64,000 bases of DNA. Origin: PFL42 sp963789825 (GTDB lineage Bacteria; Chloroflexota; Anaerolineae; Anaerolineales; E44-bin32). Positions 27,372-36,787 of the stretch are shown here, piece after piece. Positions within the stretch are counted from its first letter, which is position 1, and every line of letters begins with the position of its first letter. Both the position numbers and the translations under genes were made by a program. The stretch covers positions 1 to 64,000 of the forward strand of contig CAWBME010000009.1 in assembly GCA_963789825.1 (NCBI GenBank), in the 5' to 3' direction. The notes under the pieces were generated by a model. The model was not told the origin of the DNA, ran no database searches, and saw only the letters and a list, made by a program, of their open reading frames with translations.

Positions 27372-28328
27372 TCACGCCCCCCCCTGCGCGGCGCGGCTCC
27401 GGCGGGCAATGCGTTTGGCGTACAAGTATCCCAGGGCTCCGCGCAGCTCCTGCCAGGCGCGCACCGGATGGAGGCAGGCAAAGACCAGGTTCGCCAGCAG
27501 GTCCGAATCCCAGCCCAGCACGGGCCAACGCTCCAGGCTCAGCAGCATTCCCGCAAAGGTCCACGGCCGTCGCCCGATCGTGCCGCCCTGCAGAAGGTAG
27601 TTGGCGTCTGGCAGACGGAAGACACGGCGCCGGCCGCCCGCCAGCCTCAGGTTCTCCCCACTCTCCGGGAGCCGGTAGTGAGGCTGGCCATTGGGCAGAT
27701 GGCCATAGTCGTGGGTCTGATGCACGGGCATCACGGCCGCAGTTGCATCGATCACCGGCCAACCCTGCTTGCGGGCGTGAAAGATCATCCAGTTGTCCCA
27801 TCCTGCCCGCCCGACGGCAAAAGGAGGGATCTGGCTGAAGCACGCTTTGGGGAAGAGAAAGTAGTCGCTTCCGCCCGGGGGATGGAGTCTCCCCTGCGCA
27901 TGGGTGCGCTGCCTGAGCTCCACTGCGCCCGTCTCCCCGACCGTCAGGCCTTCCTGGACCTCAAGATCCCAGCGCTGGCCGATGAGCAAGAAGGCCTCGA
28001 ATCGCTTGATCGCCGCCCGCGCGGCCTCGAGCACGTCGGGCATCAGCAGGATGTCGGCGTTGACATAGGCCAGCAGGGGTTGGGAGCTGGCCTGGCGCGC
28101 CAGGCGGAAGATCGAGTCGATGCGCGGCGTCCCGAGGTCGGTGCGTTCCACATCAGCCAGCTGGCGGACTTGTAGCTCTTCCGCCGCCTGCCGCATCCCT
28201 GGTTCGTCTCCAATCAGCAGCACCTCGACGGGCGGACCCAGGTCGCGCCAGGAACGGATGGCGTTGCGCTGGATCAGGTCGATATGCGGATCGGTGAAGG
28301 GCTTGGGGGCGGTGAAGATCGTCAGCAT
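27372..28328 (-). CDS. GT-A-like glycosyltransferase
   Basis: This intact 318-residue protein starts MLTIFTAPKPFTDPHIDLIQ. It has AYVNADILLMPDVLEAAR, a DXD-type donor-binding segment, and GGSDYFLFPKACFSQIPPFA followed by GRAGWDNWMIFHA, which occur together in a family of uncharacterised GT-A enzymes from polysaccharide clusters. No transmembrane helix is evident. It is packed within 45 nt of the SpsF-like gene upstream. The sugar it transfers is not known. Confidence 0.68.
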   Translation of the reverse strand: MLTIFTAPKPFTDPHIDLIQRNAIRSWRDLGPPVEVLLIGDEPGMRQAAEELQVRQLADVERTDLGTPRIDSIFRLARQASSQPLLAYVNADILLMPDVLEAARAAIKRFEAFLLIGQRWDLEVQEGLTVGETGAVELRQRTHAQGRLHPPGGSDYFLFPKACFSQIPPFAVGRAGWDNWMIFHARKQGWPVIDATAAVMPVHQTHDYGHLPNGQPHYRLPESGENLRLAGGRRRVFRLPDANYLLQGGTIGRRPWTFAGMLLSLERWPVLGWDSDLLANLVFACLHPVRAWQELRGALGYLYAKRIARRSRAAQGGA

Positions 28329-28373
28329 CGCCTTGGACCTGCCGCGGCGTGCGCCTGCCGTCCGAGCGGCGGG

Positions 28374-29133
28374 CTACTCGGCATCCGTGTGTCTCCGGTG
28401 TGGTACGTCCGCGTTGCGCGCATTCAGCTCGGCGTCGCGCGCCACCAGGTCCGCCACCTGCTCCCAGCTGAAATGATCATCGCCGGCGAAGGCGGCATAC
28501 ACACCCCGCACGAAGTCAAGATCCTGCGCCGTGTCGACGGTCCAGCGAAGATGCCCCAGGTCGACCGGCGCGTCGACGCGCAGCACGCGGAACCGCCCCG
28601 GCGGGTCGTACAGATACGGCATGACATGCTCGCGCTCGTAGGGAGCGCGCGCCTCACGCCAGGCCGTTTCCAGCGCCTGCCATGCTGCACACTTCGGTGT
28701 CCAGCCCGATGGGGAAGGTGCGTCCTTCCGGCAGCCGATTGGCGGCAAAGTCCACCTTGGCCTCCAGGAATGAACGCACGGTCTGATCGATCACCGCCGG
28801 ATCGATGAGCGGACAGTCACCGGTGAGGCGAACCACGACTGCCGCTTGAAAGGCGATGGCGGCCCGGTAGAAGCGGTCGAGCACATCCGTGGCGCTGCCG
28901 CGGAAGCACTCGATCCTGTGCTCTGCACACATCTCGGCCACCGGGTCATCGCATGCCAGGTCCGTCGTGGCCACACTCAGTCGGTCGAGCGTGTGCGCCC
29001 GCCGGGCACGGATAGCGACGCGCAGCAGCATGGGCGCACCGTGGATGTCCATCAGCACCTTGCCCGGCAGGCGCTTGGATCCCATGCGGGCCTGGATGAT
29101 GGCGACGACGGGCCGCGTCTCAGACGGGTTCAA
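28374..29133 (-). CDS. SpsF-like cytidylyltransferase (one frameshift)
   Basis: The N-terminus, VVAIIQARMGSKRLPGKVL, and VVRLTGDCPLIDPAVID are hallmarks of the SpsF / CMP-Kdo-synthetase-like family of spore-coat and surface-glycan clusters. The C-terminus (YEREHVMPYLYDPPGRF, then RWTVDTAQDLDFV) is equally typical but lies in another frame, with the change near 28690 inside TEVCSMAALETA. The natural length is about 250 residues. SpsF genes commonly accompany an SpsE/NeuB synthase, here at 30238-31308, and are thought to activate its product. It overlaps the GT4 gene upstream by 14 nt. Confidence 0.82.
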
Positions 29134-30238
29134 GACCGCTTACCATCCGGTAGGCATCGATCAGCATGCGCGAGCCCCGGCGCCAGTCCGCATCGTTCTC
29201 CACCCGCGCTCGAGCGGCCGTGCCCATGCTGGCCCGCCGAGTCGGGTCGACAAGCGCCTGGCGAATCCCTTCCGCCAATGCCCGGCTGTCGCCGGCGGGG
29301 AACAGCCAGCCGTGAACTCCAGGCTTCACCCACTCCTGGTTGGAGGGGAGGTCGGACACGACCGACGCCAGGCCGCAGGCCATTGCCTCCAGAAGCGAGA
29401 CCGAGGACCCGTCACTGTGCGAGGCGCTCACGTACAGGTCGGAAGCGTGGTAATACTCCGGCAGCAGATCCTCGGATACGGCTCCGGCAAAATGCACGCG
29501 GGACTGCAATCCGGCCAGCTCGATCCGGCGCTGCAGCGAGGGACGCATGCTCCCTTCGCCCAGCAACAGCAGCCGCAGTCGAGGTTCAGCGGGCGCCAGA
29601 CGCAGAAAGGCCTCGATCAGCACGTCCACCCCATAGATCGGCTCGAAGCTGCGGGCGGAGAGCAGCACGAACTCACGCTCCCAGCCCAGTTGACGGCGGA
29701 GAGGAGCCTGGCGGCCTGGCCGGAAGTGATCCAGGTCCACCCCCCAGGGAAAGACGACGATGCGCTCTTGGGGGGCGCCCAGGTCCAGCGCCGCCTTGCG
29801 CACAGCCTGACAATCGCATAGGAGCAGTTGGCTCCTGGAGAGCGCCCAGCGCGCCTTCCAACGACCCACTCCATTCCTTGCGCCGAGCAGCAGATCCGAA
29901 CCCCACGACATGCTGATCAGGGGGCGCAAACCGGCCAAGCCGACAAGGAACGCGCCCTGCTGGATCGGCCCGGCGTGAATCACCGTGGGGGCGAACTCGC
30001 GGCATGCCGCGCGCGGAGGTGACTTCTCAGGCGCAGTGTCCGCCCGGGGCGACCGGCTGATTCGGCGCGCGGCGAGAGATCCAACACACCCGGGGCTTAG
30101 GGGGTGGTGGGCGGGAGCGCCGGAGAGCCGCACCACGCCGACTTCGACCTGCGCCCGGCACATGGCGCGCAGGAACCTCCGGTCGTGTGCCGTATCTCGC
30201 TGAGTCACATACAGCACGCGCGGCACGGCTGATTGCAT
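29120..30238 (-). CDS. Family 4 glycosyltransferase
   Basis: This 372-residue GT-B enzyme has the GT4 C-terminal motifs LLSARSFEPIYGVDVLIEAF, LLLLGEGSMRPSL and SHSDGSSVSLLEAMACGLA (the EX7E donor-phosphate site). It is a retaining transferase using a nucleotide sugar at the cytoplasmic face. Residues about 45-80 (rich in Ser/Arg/Pro) are less protein-like than the rest, so a pair of compensating indels there is possible. It shares one nucleotide with the NeuB gene upstream (TGATG) and so is probably translationally coupled to it. Confidence 0.82.
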   Translation of the reverse strand: MQSAVPRVLYVTQRDTAHDRRFLRAMCRAQVEVGVVRLSGAPAHHPLSPGCVGSLAARRISRSPRADTAPEKSPPRAACREFAPTVIHAGPIQQGAFLVGLAGLRPLISMSWGSDLLLGARNGVGRWKARWALSRSQLLLCDCQAVRKAALDLGAPQERIVVFPWGVDLDHFRPGRQAPLRRQLGWEREFVLLSARSFEPIYGVDVLIEAFLRLAPAEPRLRLLLLGEGSMRPSLQRRIELAGLQSRVHFAGAVSEDLLPEYYHASDLYVSASHSDGSSVSLLEAMACGLASVVSDLPSNQEWVKPGVHGWLFPAGDSRALAEGIRQALVDPTRRASMGTAARARVENDADWRRGSRMLIDAYRMVSGLEPV

Positions 30239-31308
30239 CAGCTCTCGATCATTGTCCAGTGCAGCGCCTGGCCTGCCGGTACAGCCTGACGCAGTCTGCG
30301 GCCCGACAGGTCGTCGATCTCGTTGGGCAGGATGGCACCGGGTGTGGCCGGGCGCAGCACGTCCAGCAGGTTGCGCTGCAGCACATCGCCGGCCGCCAGG
30401 TCGCGAGCGGCCCGCACACAGCGTCGCTGCACGATCGCCGTGTCGGCCTCGTTGGCCGCAATCGTCTTCTCGGGTGAACCCAGGGCGCGCTCGAGCTCGC
30501 GTGTCCGGTCCACCATCTCGCGCCAGGTCTCCGGCGTCATCGAGAATGGGTGGTCCGGGCCAACGCGCCGAGTGTCATCGGTGAAGTGCTTCTCGACGGC
30601 CCGCGCCCCCAGCGCCACGGCCCCCAGGACGGTCGCATGCCCGGGGGTGTGATCCGAAAGGCCCAGCACCAGCCCTGGGAACATGGCGGCGTAGGTGCGC
30701 AGCACATTCAGGTGGATGTGATCGAAGTTCTCCAAACTGGCGCTGTAGTTGGTGTTGCACTGCATCAGCACCAGCTGCGGATTGCGCTCGAGCGCCGCGC
30801 GCACCGCCCGCTGGACCTCACCAATATCGGAAGCGCCGGTGGCCAGGAATACCGGTTTGCCCTTGCCGGCGATGTAGCGCACCATCTCCAGCCAGGTAAT
30901 GTCGCCTGATCCGATCTTGTGGGCCAGGACGTGGGGGTCCAGCATGTCCACCGCTTCGAAATCGTACGGCGAGGAGAAGTAGTGGATCCCCGCTTCCTGG
31001 CAGGCAGCTTTCAGCTCAGGGGTCCACTCGAACGGGATGGAGGCGTCCTGATAGACCTCGAACACGGGCTTCTTCCAGGTCGCCTGGTGGGAAAGCTGGC
31101 CGCCCAAGGCGCGGAAGCCGAAGTCGCTGACGATCTTCGGGGCGCGGAAGTTCTGGAACTTCGCCGCATCCGCCCCGGCTTCCGCGGCCAATCGGACCAG
31201 CAGCTTGGCGCGTTTGAGGTCGCCATCATGATTGGCGGATATGTCGGCAATGAAGTAGGTGGGGTTCGATCCGCCGATTCGGCGCTCCCCCACGAGAATG
31301 TGGGTCAT
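30238..31308 (-). CDS. NeuB/SpsE-family nonulosonate synthase with SAF domain
   Basis: The barrel begins YFIADISANHDGDLKRAKLL, continues GADAAKFQNFRAPK, VFLATGASDIGEV and GLSDHTPGHATVL, and is followed by EKHFTDD. From about residue 290 a SAF domain is present (CVRAARDLAAGDVLQRN, LRPATPGAILP, GRRLRQAVPAGQAL), giving the usual full length of 356 residues. The enzyme condenses phosphoenolpyruvate with a six-carbon amino sugar. It differs from the shorter paralogue at 20250-21134 and is grouped with the SpsF-like gene, so the locus may make two acids. The frame is intact. Confidence 0.87.
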   Translation of the reverse strand: MTHILVGERRIGGSNPTYFIADISANHDGDLKRAKLLVRLAAEAGADAAKFQNFRAPKIVSDFGFRALGGQLSHQATWKKPVFEVYQDASIPFEWTPELKAACQEAGIHYFSSPYDFEAVDMLDPHVLAHKIGSGDITWLEMVRYIAGKGKPVFLATGASDIGEVQRAVRAALERNPQLVLMQCNTNYSASLENFDHIHLNVLRTYAAMFPGLVLGLSDHTPGHATVLGAVALGARAVEKHFTDDTRRVGPDHPFSMTPETWREMVDRTRELERALGSPEKTIAANEADTAIVQRRCVRAARDLAAGDVLQRNLLDVLRPATPGAILPNEIDDLSGRRLRQAVPAGQALHWTMIES

Positions 31309-31354
31309 GGGCGATCTGCCTCCTCTCCTCGCACGCAGGCTTCACGCGATCAAC

Positions 31355-33242
31355 TCAGCGCCGGGCACTCTTCGTCGACCGCCCGATCGTAGGCATCGGC
31401 TGGAGCCGCCCGCCTTCAAGCCGGAACTCCACGCCCCAGGTGCGGTGGGCCAGGAGACACCGGGACCAGCTGGAGGCCGCGTGCTCATTGCCGCGGGGCT
31501 CGCCTGCGGCCCCCCCAACATCAGCTCGTACAGCAGGGCCTGCGGATAGGGCGGACCGGCGGGACTCACCGGCAGTTCCCACCCACTCGTCTCGCCGCTC
31601 TAGCAGAACAGGGCCGACCAGGCGCACCAGCCGTCCATCGCGCTCGACGATCAGGATGGTGTCTTTCATATGGAGGAAGTAGTAGGTGGACGGCGAGGCA
31701 TAGGTGCTCGCCTCGTTCAGGGTTGCAGTGTCGGCCGACCGCATGATGCTCGTCCTCCAGTTGTCCGACAGCCGGAAGACGCGCGGGGGTCTCTCCCATT
31801 CATCGGGGAAGTCGAAGAGCTGCTCGAGCACCACGGGCATGTTCCAGTAATTGGCGCCAATCTGCTGGGTATCTTGGAGAGCGCCCGGCTCGACCAAGAT
31901 TGCATCCCCTTCCCCGACATCCGGAATCAGGGGCAGAAGCTCGCGCCAGAACTGCCTCTGATACTCCCAAGCCAGCACATAGTCGTTCTGGATCACGAAT
32001 CCATACCCTGCGAGCAATCCCAGCCATATGGCTAGAGGCGCCGCAATCCAACGGCGCTTCTTGAGTCCCTCAGCCAACCACAGAATGGCCATCAACAGCG
32101 CCCCGATCAACAGCCCGGCACCCACTACCCCCGCCGCATGAACTCGGGTCTCCCGGCCGCTGATGGCATACGGCCGAACCGTAAGCATCAGGGGATACGC
32201 GAGCACGAGCATGAGGGCTCCCGCCAGGGCAAGGCGCGCCAGGTCCCTACCTTCTTGGGGGACGGCGGACCACAGCCGCCTGGCTCGCTGGCGCAGGCCA
32301 GCCTTGGTTGTCGAGGCCGCGGTCTTCTGCCTGAGCCAGCCAAAATCGGTCAGCATGCCAAGCGGGAGCCGGGAGAACAGGAAGAACAACGCGACTCCGA
32401 TACCCAATGTGGCGACCAGAACCTCTCCGCTTCGGGAGATGGCTGCCTGGTAAGGTCGATACACAAACGTGCCCAGGCTCACCGCCGGTCCGACCAGGGC
32501 ATTGACTGCCGGTTGCAGCAGCTGCTCCCAACCTCGCAGCAAGATGACCCGGTCATCCCCAGCGCGGATCCGGACGAGTATGAACACCGCCAGGATGGCA
32601 CTCGTGATCACAGCATGCAGCAGCCATCGGCGCCGGTTGGATCCCGCGACCTGAGGCGTGAGCAAGGGCGCCGCCAGGAACACCAGAAAGGTCGTTTCGT
32701 AGGTCAGGAGCGTGAAGGAGGCAAGGAGATAGGAGAGAACGAGCCTTTCCGAGAGGTAGGCATGCAGCGCAAGCAGCAGGAAGGTCAACGAAGGATGCAG
32801 CCCGAGCGAGTATGTCAGAAAGGCCTGAAGTCGTGTCTGCAGAGTACAGGACGTATGCAAGCGTCCCCAGGATGGCCAGTGCACTGTGGTGGATCCGTTT
32901 CAGGAGCAGGTAGAAGAGGACGATATTCGCACTTTGTACCGCGAAGCCAATCCAATAGGGCCCGCTCAGCCCTGACAGTCTCCAACCAATCCCAGACAGG
33001 AGATAGATGAAGGAGTTGTGCAGTGGATGCCCTTGCTCCCTCAGGGCGGCGATGCGAACCGGATCGGTTGCGTAGCGGACGATCTGCTCCCACGACATCC
33101 CGAAGACTGTCGGGAAGTGAGTCAGGTCATCCTCATAGAAACCGAACTGCTGCAGATGGAAGTACCGGATCACCCAATACAGGAGGATCAGCAAGGCGAG
33201 AGGCAGCAGCGCGCGCACCCAACCCGGCAGTCTGTCCCTCAT
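31355..33242 (-). CDS. GT-C-like polytopic membrane protein (frameshifted)
   Basis: The start at 33242 gives MRDRLPGWVRALLPLALLIL, and the first loop has FGFYEDDLTHFPTVFG, an acidic pair in the GT-C position. After AYVLYSADTT the frame changes near 32840 and continues with LTYSLGLHPSLTFLLLALHA and several more helices, ending in a soluble region with STYYFLHMKDTILIVERDGR. Two further frame changes are likely near 31570 and 31450, where the sequence turns Gly/Arg-rich. About 11 helices in about 620 residues. It heads the block containing the SAF-type NeuB and probably transfers a lipid-linked sugar outside the membrane. Confidence 0.68.
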
Positions 33243-33908
33243 CAACCGCTTGTCTCCGCTAGGGAAATCGGGGCGCCAGGCAAGGCTGGTCCTGCCGACG
33301 ATTCCGGGATCGGCATCTGGCTCTGCGTCACGCCGACAGTCCAGGCAAGAGCTCAGCGGACCTTCCACGTTCGCCTGTCATTCGGAATTCGCGCATCCTG
33401 CGGAGTTCCATCCCCGAGCGATGGAAGCTGGATCCCCAAGGCACGTTCGATCTTCTCCCGGTCGATGCGCATTGGCTGGGGGCGAGGGGCCCCCAAGCCG
33501 CCAGCACCCGAGACGGCAAGGGAGACCAACCAAAGGTTGCGCCCGAACCCCTTGGCACCGGCTATGTCGGATTCGGGTTGGGTGACGCAGGCGCCCCGAG
33601 TTGCTGTCGCTCGGATTCGCTGCCCCCGCAGGTCGCGCGGCTCATCCGGCCGCTGCCGGGGCTTATTCCCCGCCCCTCGAGTGCGGATCGGACCCCTGTC
33701 GGCACACTCCCTCGGGGTGACGGAGCTCAAGCCTTCGAGGAAGTGCAACCAGCCGGGCCAGACGGCATTGGCCAAAGCATTGCCGGGCAATGCACGCTGC
33801 CGCGTGGCACCCGCCGGAAGGCACTCGCCGCGCGGCGCAGCACCCATGCTCGCCTTGCACATCATCCGCCCCGGACCGTCGTGGGTCTCGCTCACCCGTG
33901 AAATCGCC
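33243..33908. other. Stretch without a recognisable gene
   Basis: These 666 bases separate the membrane-protein gene from the RmlD-like gene in an otherwise tightly packed locus. I see no promoter like the one at 42108 and no convincing terminator; one GC-rich hairpin near 33478-33496 lacks a T tract. The only long minus-strand frame is listed separately at 33353-33895. The stretch may be the site of a lost gene. Confidence 0.5.
33353..33895 (-). CDS. Doubtful open reading frame, no known family
   Basis: An open frame of 180 codons. Most of it is Arg/Gly/Ala/Pro-rich and looks like chance translation of GC-rich DNA. Only the last third (MRIDREKIERALGIQLPSLG) resembles protein. I recognise no motif, helix pattern or ribosome binding site. 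It could be a decayed gene, the end of one broken by indels, or nothing. Confidence 0.2.
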   Translation of the reverse strand: MSETHDGPGRMMCKASMGAAPRGECLPAGATRQRALPGNALANAVWPGWLHFLEGLSSVTPRECADRGPIRTRGAGNKPRQRPDEPRDLRGQRIRATATRGACVTQPESDIAGAKGFGRNLWLVSLAVSGAGGLGAPRPQPMRIDREKIERALGIQLPSLGDGTPQDARIPNDRRTWKVR

Positions 33909-34892
33909 TCAAGCCTCGGTCGCCTTCGCCATACCGGGCGGCGTCCCCCCGGCCCGGATCGCCTGCAGTGCCTGCGGCAGCCCGCCGTCGCGTTCGCGGC
34001 GAAAGCGCTCCAGCTCAGCCGTGACCGTCGGCATGCGCCGACCCAGGATCCGTTCGAGCCGGCCGGGATTCAGGCACAGCTGCTGCCCGCGCCGAGCGGA
34101 GAGACCTGCGGCCAAGCTCACCTCCGGGCGAACGAGGGTGGGATCGAGCGAGAAGGCCCGCGCCAGATGCACGCCAAACTCGAACTTGGTGAGGCAGGTC
34201 CTCCCGGCGGCATGCAGCAAGCCATTGGCGCCCAGGGCGAGCAGGTCGAGCACGAGTCCGACCAGCGTGCTTGCCAACAGTGGGCTGAAGCGTGAGTCGA
34301 CGAAGCCCGGACAGGGCTGGCCGCTTTCCAGCCGCTCGAGGAACCAACCTGCCAGCCCGACCTTCCCCGGAGCGGGCCAGGTGAAGAAGTTGGTGCGCAG
34401 GATCAGCGCCTGCGGATGAGCCGCGGCAACGGCGGCCTCGCCAGCCAGCTTGCTCGCACCGTAGCGGTTCACGGGCGCCGGCGCGTCCGTCTCGCGATAG
34501 TTGCCCTTCGTCCCATCGAACACCGCGTCGGTCGAGATCTGAACCATGCGGGCTCCGGCGTGTGCCGCCGCCCGGGCGACCGAGCCGGCCAGTTCAGCGT
34601 TCAGACGCATTGCGCCCTGGGGATCGACTTCGCAGGCATCGACATCCGCCTGCGCCGCGCAGTGCACCACCCAGTCGGGGCGGGCCGCGTGCAGCAGGCG
34701 ATCCACCTCGCCGGGGACGGTCAGGTCTGAGGCCAGGCTGGTGAAGCCCATCGCCTGCAGTGCTGGCGGGTAGGCGTGGGCGATCACCTCGCAGCGGTCG
34801 AGCGCTGCCAGGACCAGGTTGGCGCCGAGCATGCCACTGGCGCCCGTCACGAGCAGGCGCGGGCGGCGCGCGGTCCGGCCGGCTATGCGCCC
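33909..34892 (-). CDS. RmlD-like NAD(P)-dependent sugar reductase
   Basis: The core begins RLLVTGASGMLGANLVLAA (cofactor motif), then VVHCAAQADVDACEVDP, the catalytic Thr in VQISTDAVFDGTKGNY and the Tyr-Lys pair in NRYGASKLAGE, all as in dTDP-4-dehydrorhamnose reductase. No ATG or GTG lies between the upstream stop and the cofactor motif; the only in-frame ATG is 138 nt inside the upstream gene. The true start is therefore uncertain and may be displaced by an indel. Directly after a PseB/WbvB-like dehydratase it could reduce the 4-keto-L-sugar to a UDP-2-acetamido-2,6-dideoxy-L-hexose. Confidence 0.78.
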   Translation of the reverse strand, partial: GRIAGRTARRPRLLVTGASGMLGANLVLAALDRCEVIAHAYPPALQAMGFTSLASDLTVPGEVDRLLHAARPDWVVHCAAQADVDACEVDPQGAMRLNAELAGSVARAAAHAGARMVQISTDAVFDGTKGNYRETDAPAPVNRYGASKLAGEAAVAAAHPQALILRTNFFTWPAPGKVGLAGWFLERLESGQPCPGFVDSRFSPLLASTLVGLVLDLLALGANGLLHAAGRTCLTKFEFGVHLARAFSLDPTLVRPEVSLAAGLSARRGQQLCLNPGRLERILGRRMPTVTAELERFRRERDGGLPQALQAIRAGGTPPGMAKATEA

Positions 34893-35876
34893 ACCCCTGC
34901 AGGCTGCTCGACGATCGCCCGGATCTGATCGACGCTCAGCCATTCCGGGTTGCTGTCGCTGGCATAGCGGAACTCCGGCGGGAGTGGCCGTCCCTGCTGG
35001 CGCCACGCATGGCCGAACCACCAGGCCTCAGCCGGCTCCACCACGAACATGTCCTTCAGCTCAAGCGTGTGCCGCGCCTCATCCTCGGAGACCAGCACCT
35101 CATGCAGCTTCTCGCCTCCCCGAATGCCGATGTACTCGACCTTGCACTCGGGCGCGATCGCCTTCGCCAGATCGACGACTTTCATGCTCGGGATCTTCGG
35201 CACGAAGACCTCGCCACCCTGCATCTGCTCGAGGCACTTGATGGTGAAGCGCACGCCTTGCTCCAGCGACAGCCAGAAACGTGTCATGCGCTCGTCGGTG
35301 ATGGTGACCGTGCCGCTGGTTCGCTGGCGCAGAAACACCGGAACGACGCTGCCTCGGCTCCCGACCACGTTGCCGTAGCGCACGCAGGCGAAGCGGGTGC
35401 CTTTGCCGCCGGCATAGGCGTTCGACTGCACGAACAGCTTCTCGGCCGCCAGCTTGGTCGCTCCGTACAGGTTCACCGGGTTGACGGCCTTGTCGGTGCT
35501 CAGCCCCATCACGCGCGACACACCGCAGTCCAGCGCCGCTTCGATCACATTGCGGGCGCCGTTGATGTTGGTCTGGATCGCCTCGAAGGGGTTGTACTCG
35601 CAGGCCGGGACCTGCTTCAGCGCTGCGGCATGCACCACCACGTCGACACCGTTCATGGCACGCTTCAGGCGCGACTCGTCCCGGACGTCGCCAATGAAGT
35701 AGCGCAGGTTGGGATGCTCAAGGCCCAACTCGCGCATCTCGTGTTGCTTCAGCTCATCCCGACTGAAGATGATCAGCTTGTTAGGGTGGAACTCACTTGA
35801 GCATGACCTCGACGAACTTCCGGCCAAACGAGCCGGTTCCACCCGTGATCAGGACCGCCTGCTCACTCCATTTCAT
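34883..35876 (-). CDS. UDP-GlcNAc 4,6-dehydratase, inverting type (one frameshift)
   Basis: The start at 35876 reads MKWSEQAVLITGGTGSFGRK, the nucleotide-binding motif. One extra base near 35798 creates a false stop after FVEVMLK; the next frame continues FHPNKLIIFSRDELKQ. The rest has VVHAAALKQVPACEYNP, LSTDKAVNPVNLYGATKL and RFACVRYGNVVGSRGSVVP, signatures of the FlaA1/PseB/WbvB/CapE family, which converts UDP-GlcNAc to a 2-acetamido-2,6-dideoxy-4-hexulose with C5 inversion. The length of about 330 residues is the short soluble form. No PseC aminotransferase follows, so pseudaminic acid is unlikely. Confidence 0.85.
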
Positions 35877-36787
35877 CAGTCTTCCTTTCGGGCACATCCA
35901 GCCCGGGCTTCGAGAATGCAAACATCGGGTACTGTCCGATCCGGCCCATCAGCCGCGGCGCCGCCTCCTCCAGGCGAAAGAGCCATCTCAGCCACAGGCG
36001 GCCAACGAAGGCGCGCGTGGATGAACGTGCGGAGGAAGCCGGTGTTGACGGAGCGCCAGACCAGGATCTCGGCCACGGGCAAGAACGCGAGCTGCTCCTT
36101 CGCCCACCGGTAGTTGTGCTTGTAGGTGCGGGTCCCGGTTGGCGATGCCGGTGGGTCGGCCGCCAGGTTGGCTGAGGCGCCGGAGGCCGCGGCGTCACCC
36201 CGGGCACGCAGTGCCAGCAGGGAACGTGCCCAGCGTGCCGGCCGCGCCATCAGCCGCATCAACAGCCCGCCATCGCCCCAGGCATACACCACCACCGCCC
36301 GCCCTCGCGGCGCCAGGACCCGATAGAGCTCCTCGAGGCCGCGCGCATGCTCCGCGGCCGGCAAGTGGTGCAGGGTGTGCAGCGAGACGACCCCTTCGAA
36401 TGCTTCGCCGCGGAACGGGAGACTGGCAAGATCCCCGACGACGTAGGCGCCATGCTCGCCCAGCCGCGCCCTGGCTTCCGTCAGGGCACGCCGCGAGATG
36501 TCGAGACAGACGCGCCGGCCAAAGCCGCGCGAATACTCCAGGTATTCCGGATACTGCACCGGGCCCGAGCCGGCATCCAGCAGCCGCTCGCCGCGCGCAG
36601 GAAGTCGCCGCCCCACCCGCAGGTGGCAGCGGTGGATGTACTCCCGCGAGACCGGGCGCAGGTCCTCGTAGCGCGCGTTCTGGTAGAGCCCGTCGCCGAC
36701 CACCGTCCAGCCGACCGAGTCATAGAAGGCCTGCACCTCACGCTTGACGTCGATCTCTTCCACGACCTCGACCCTACCCGGCGGCAC
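35863..36787 (-). CDS. SAM-dependent methyltransferase (one frameshift)
   Basis: Motif I is LLDAGSGPVQYPEYLEYS near residue 68, preceded by the common amino-terminal FYDSVGWTV. The segments CLDISRRALTEA and GVVSLHTLHHLPAAEHA complete a class I methyltransferase. Near 36020 the frame changes; the natural C-terminus is GRLWLRWLFRLEEAAPRLMG to GLDVPERKTDEME, ending at 35863 and overlapping the dehydratase start by 14 nt. It probably methylates a glycan sugar; no target can be read. Confidence 0.78.

Noticed and set aside
33478..33496. GC-rich hairpin as a terminator
   Set aside because: The stem is six pairs only and is not followed by a T tract on either strand.
34883..35876. A pseudaminic acid pathway from the PseB-like gene
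   Set aside because: No PseC, PseH or PseG homologue is present; the following RmlD-like gene fits another route.
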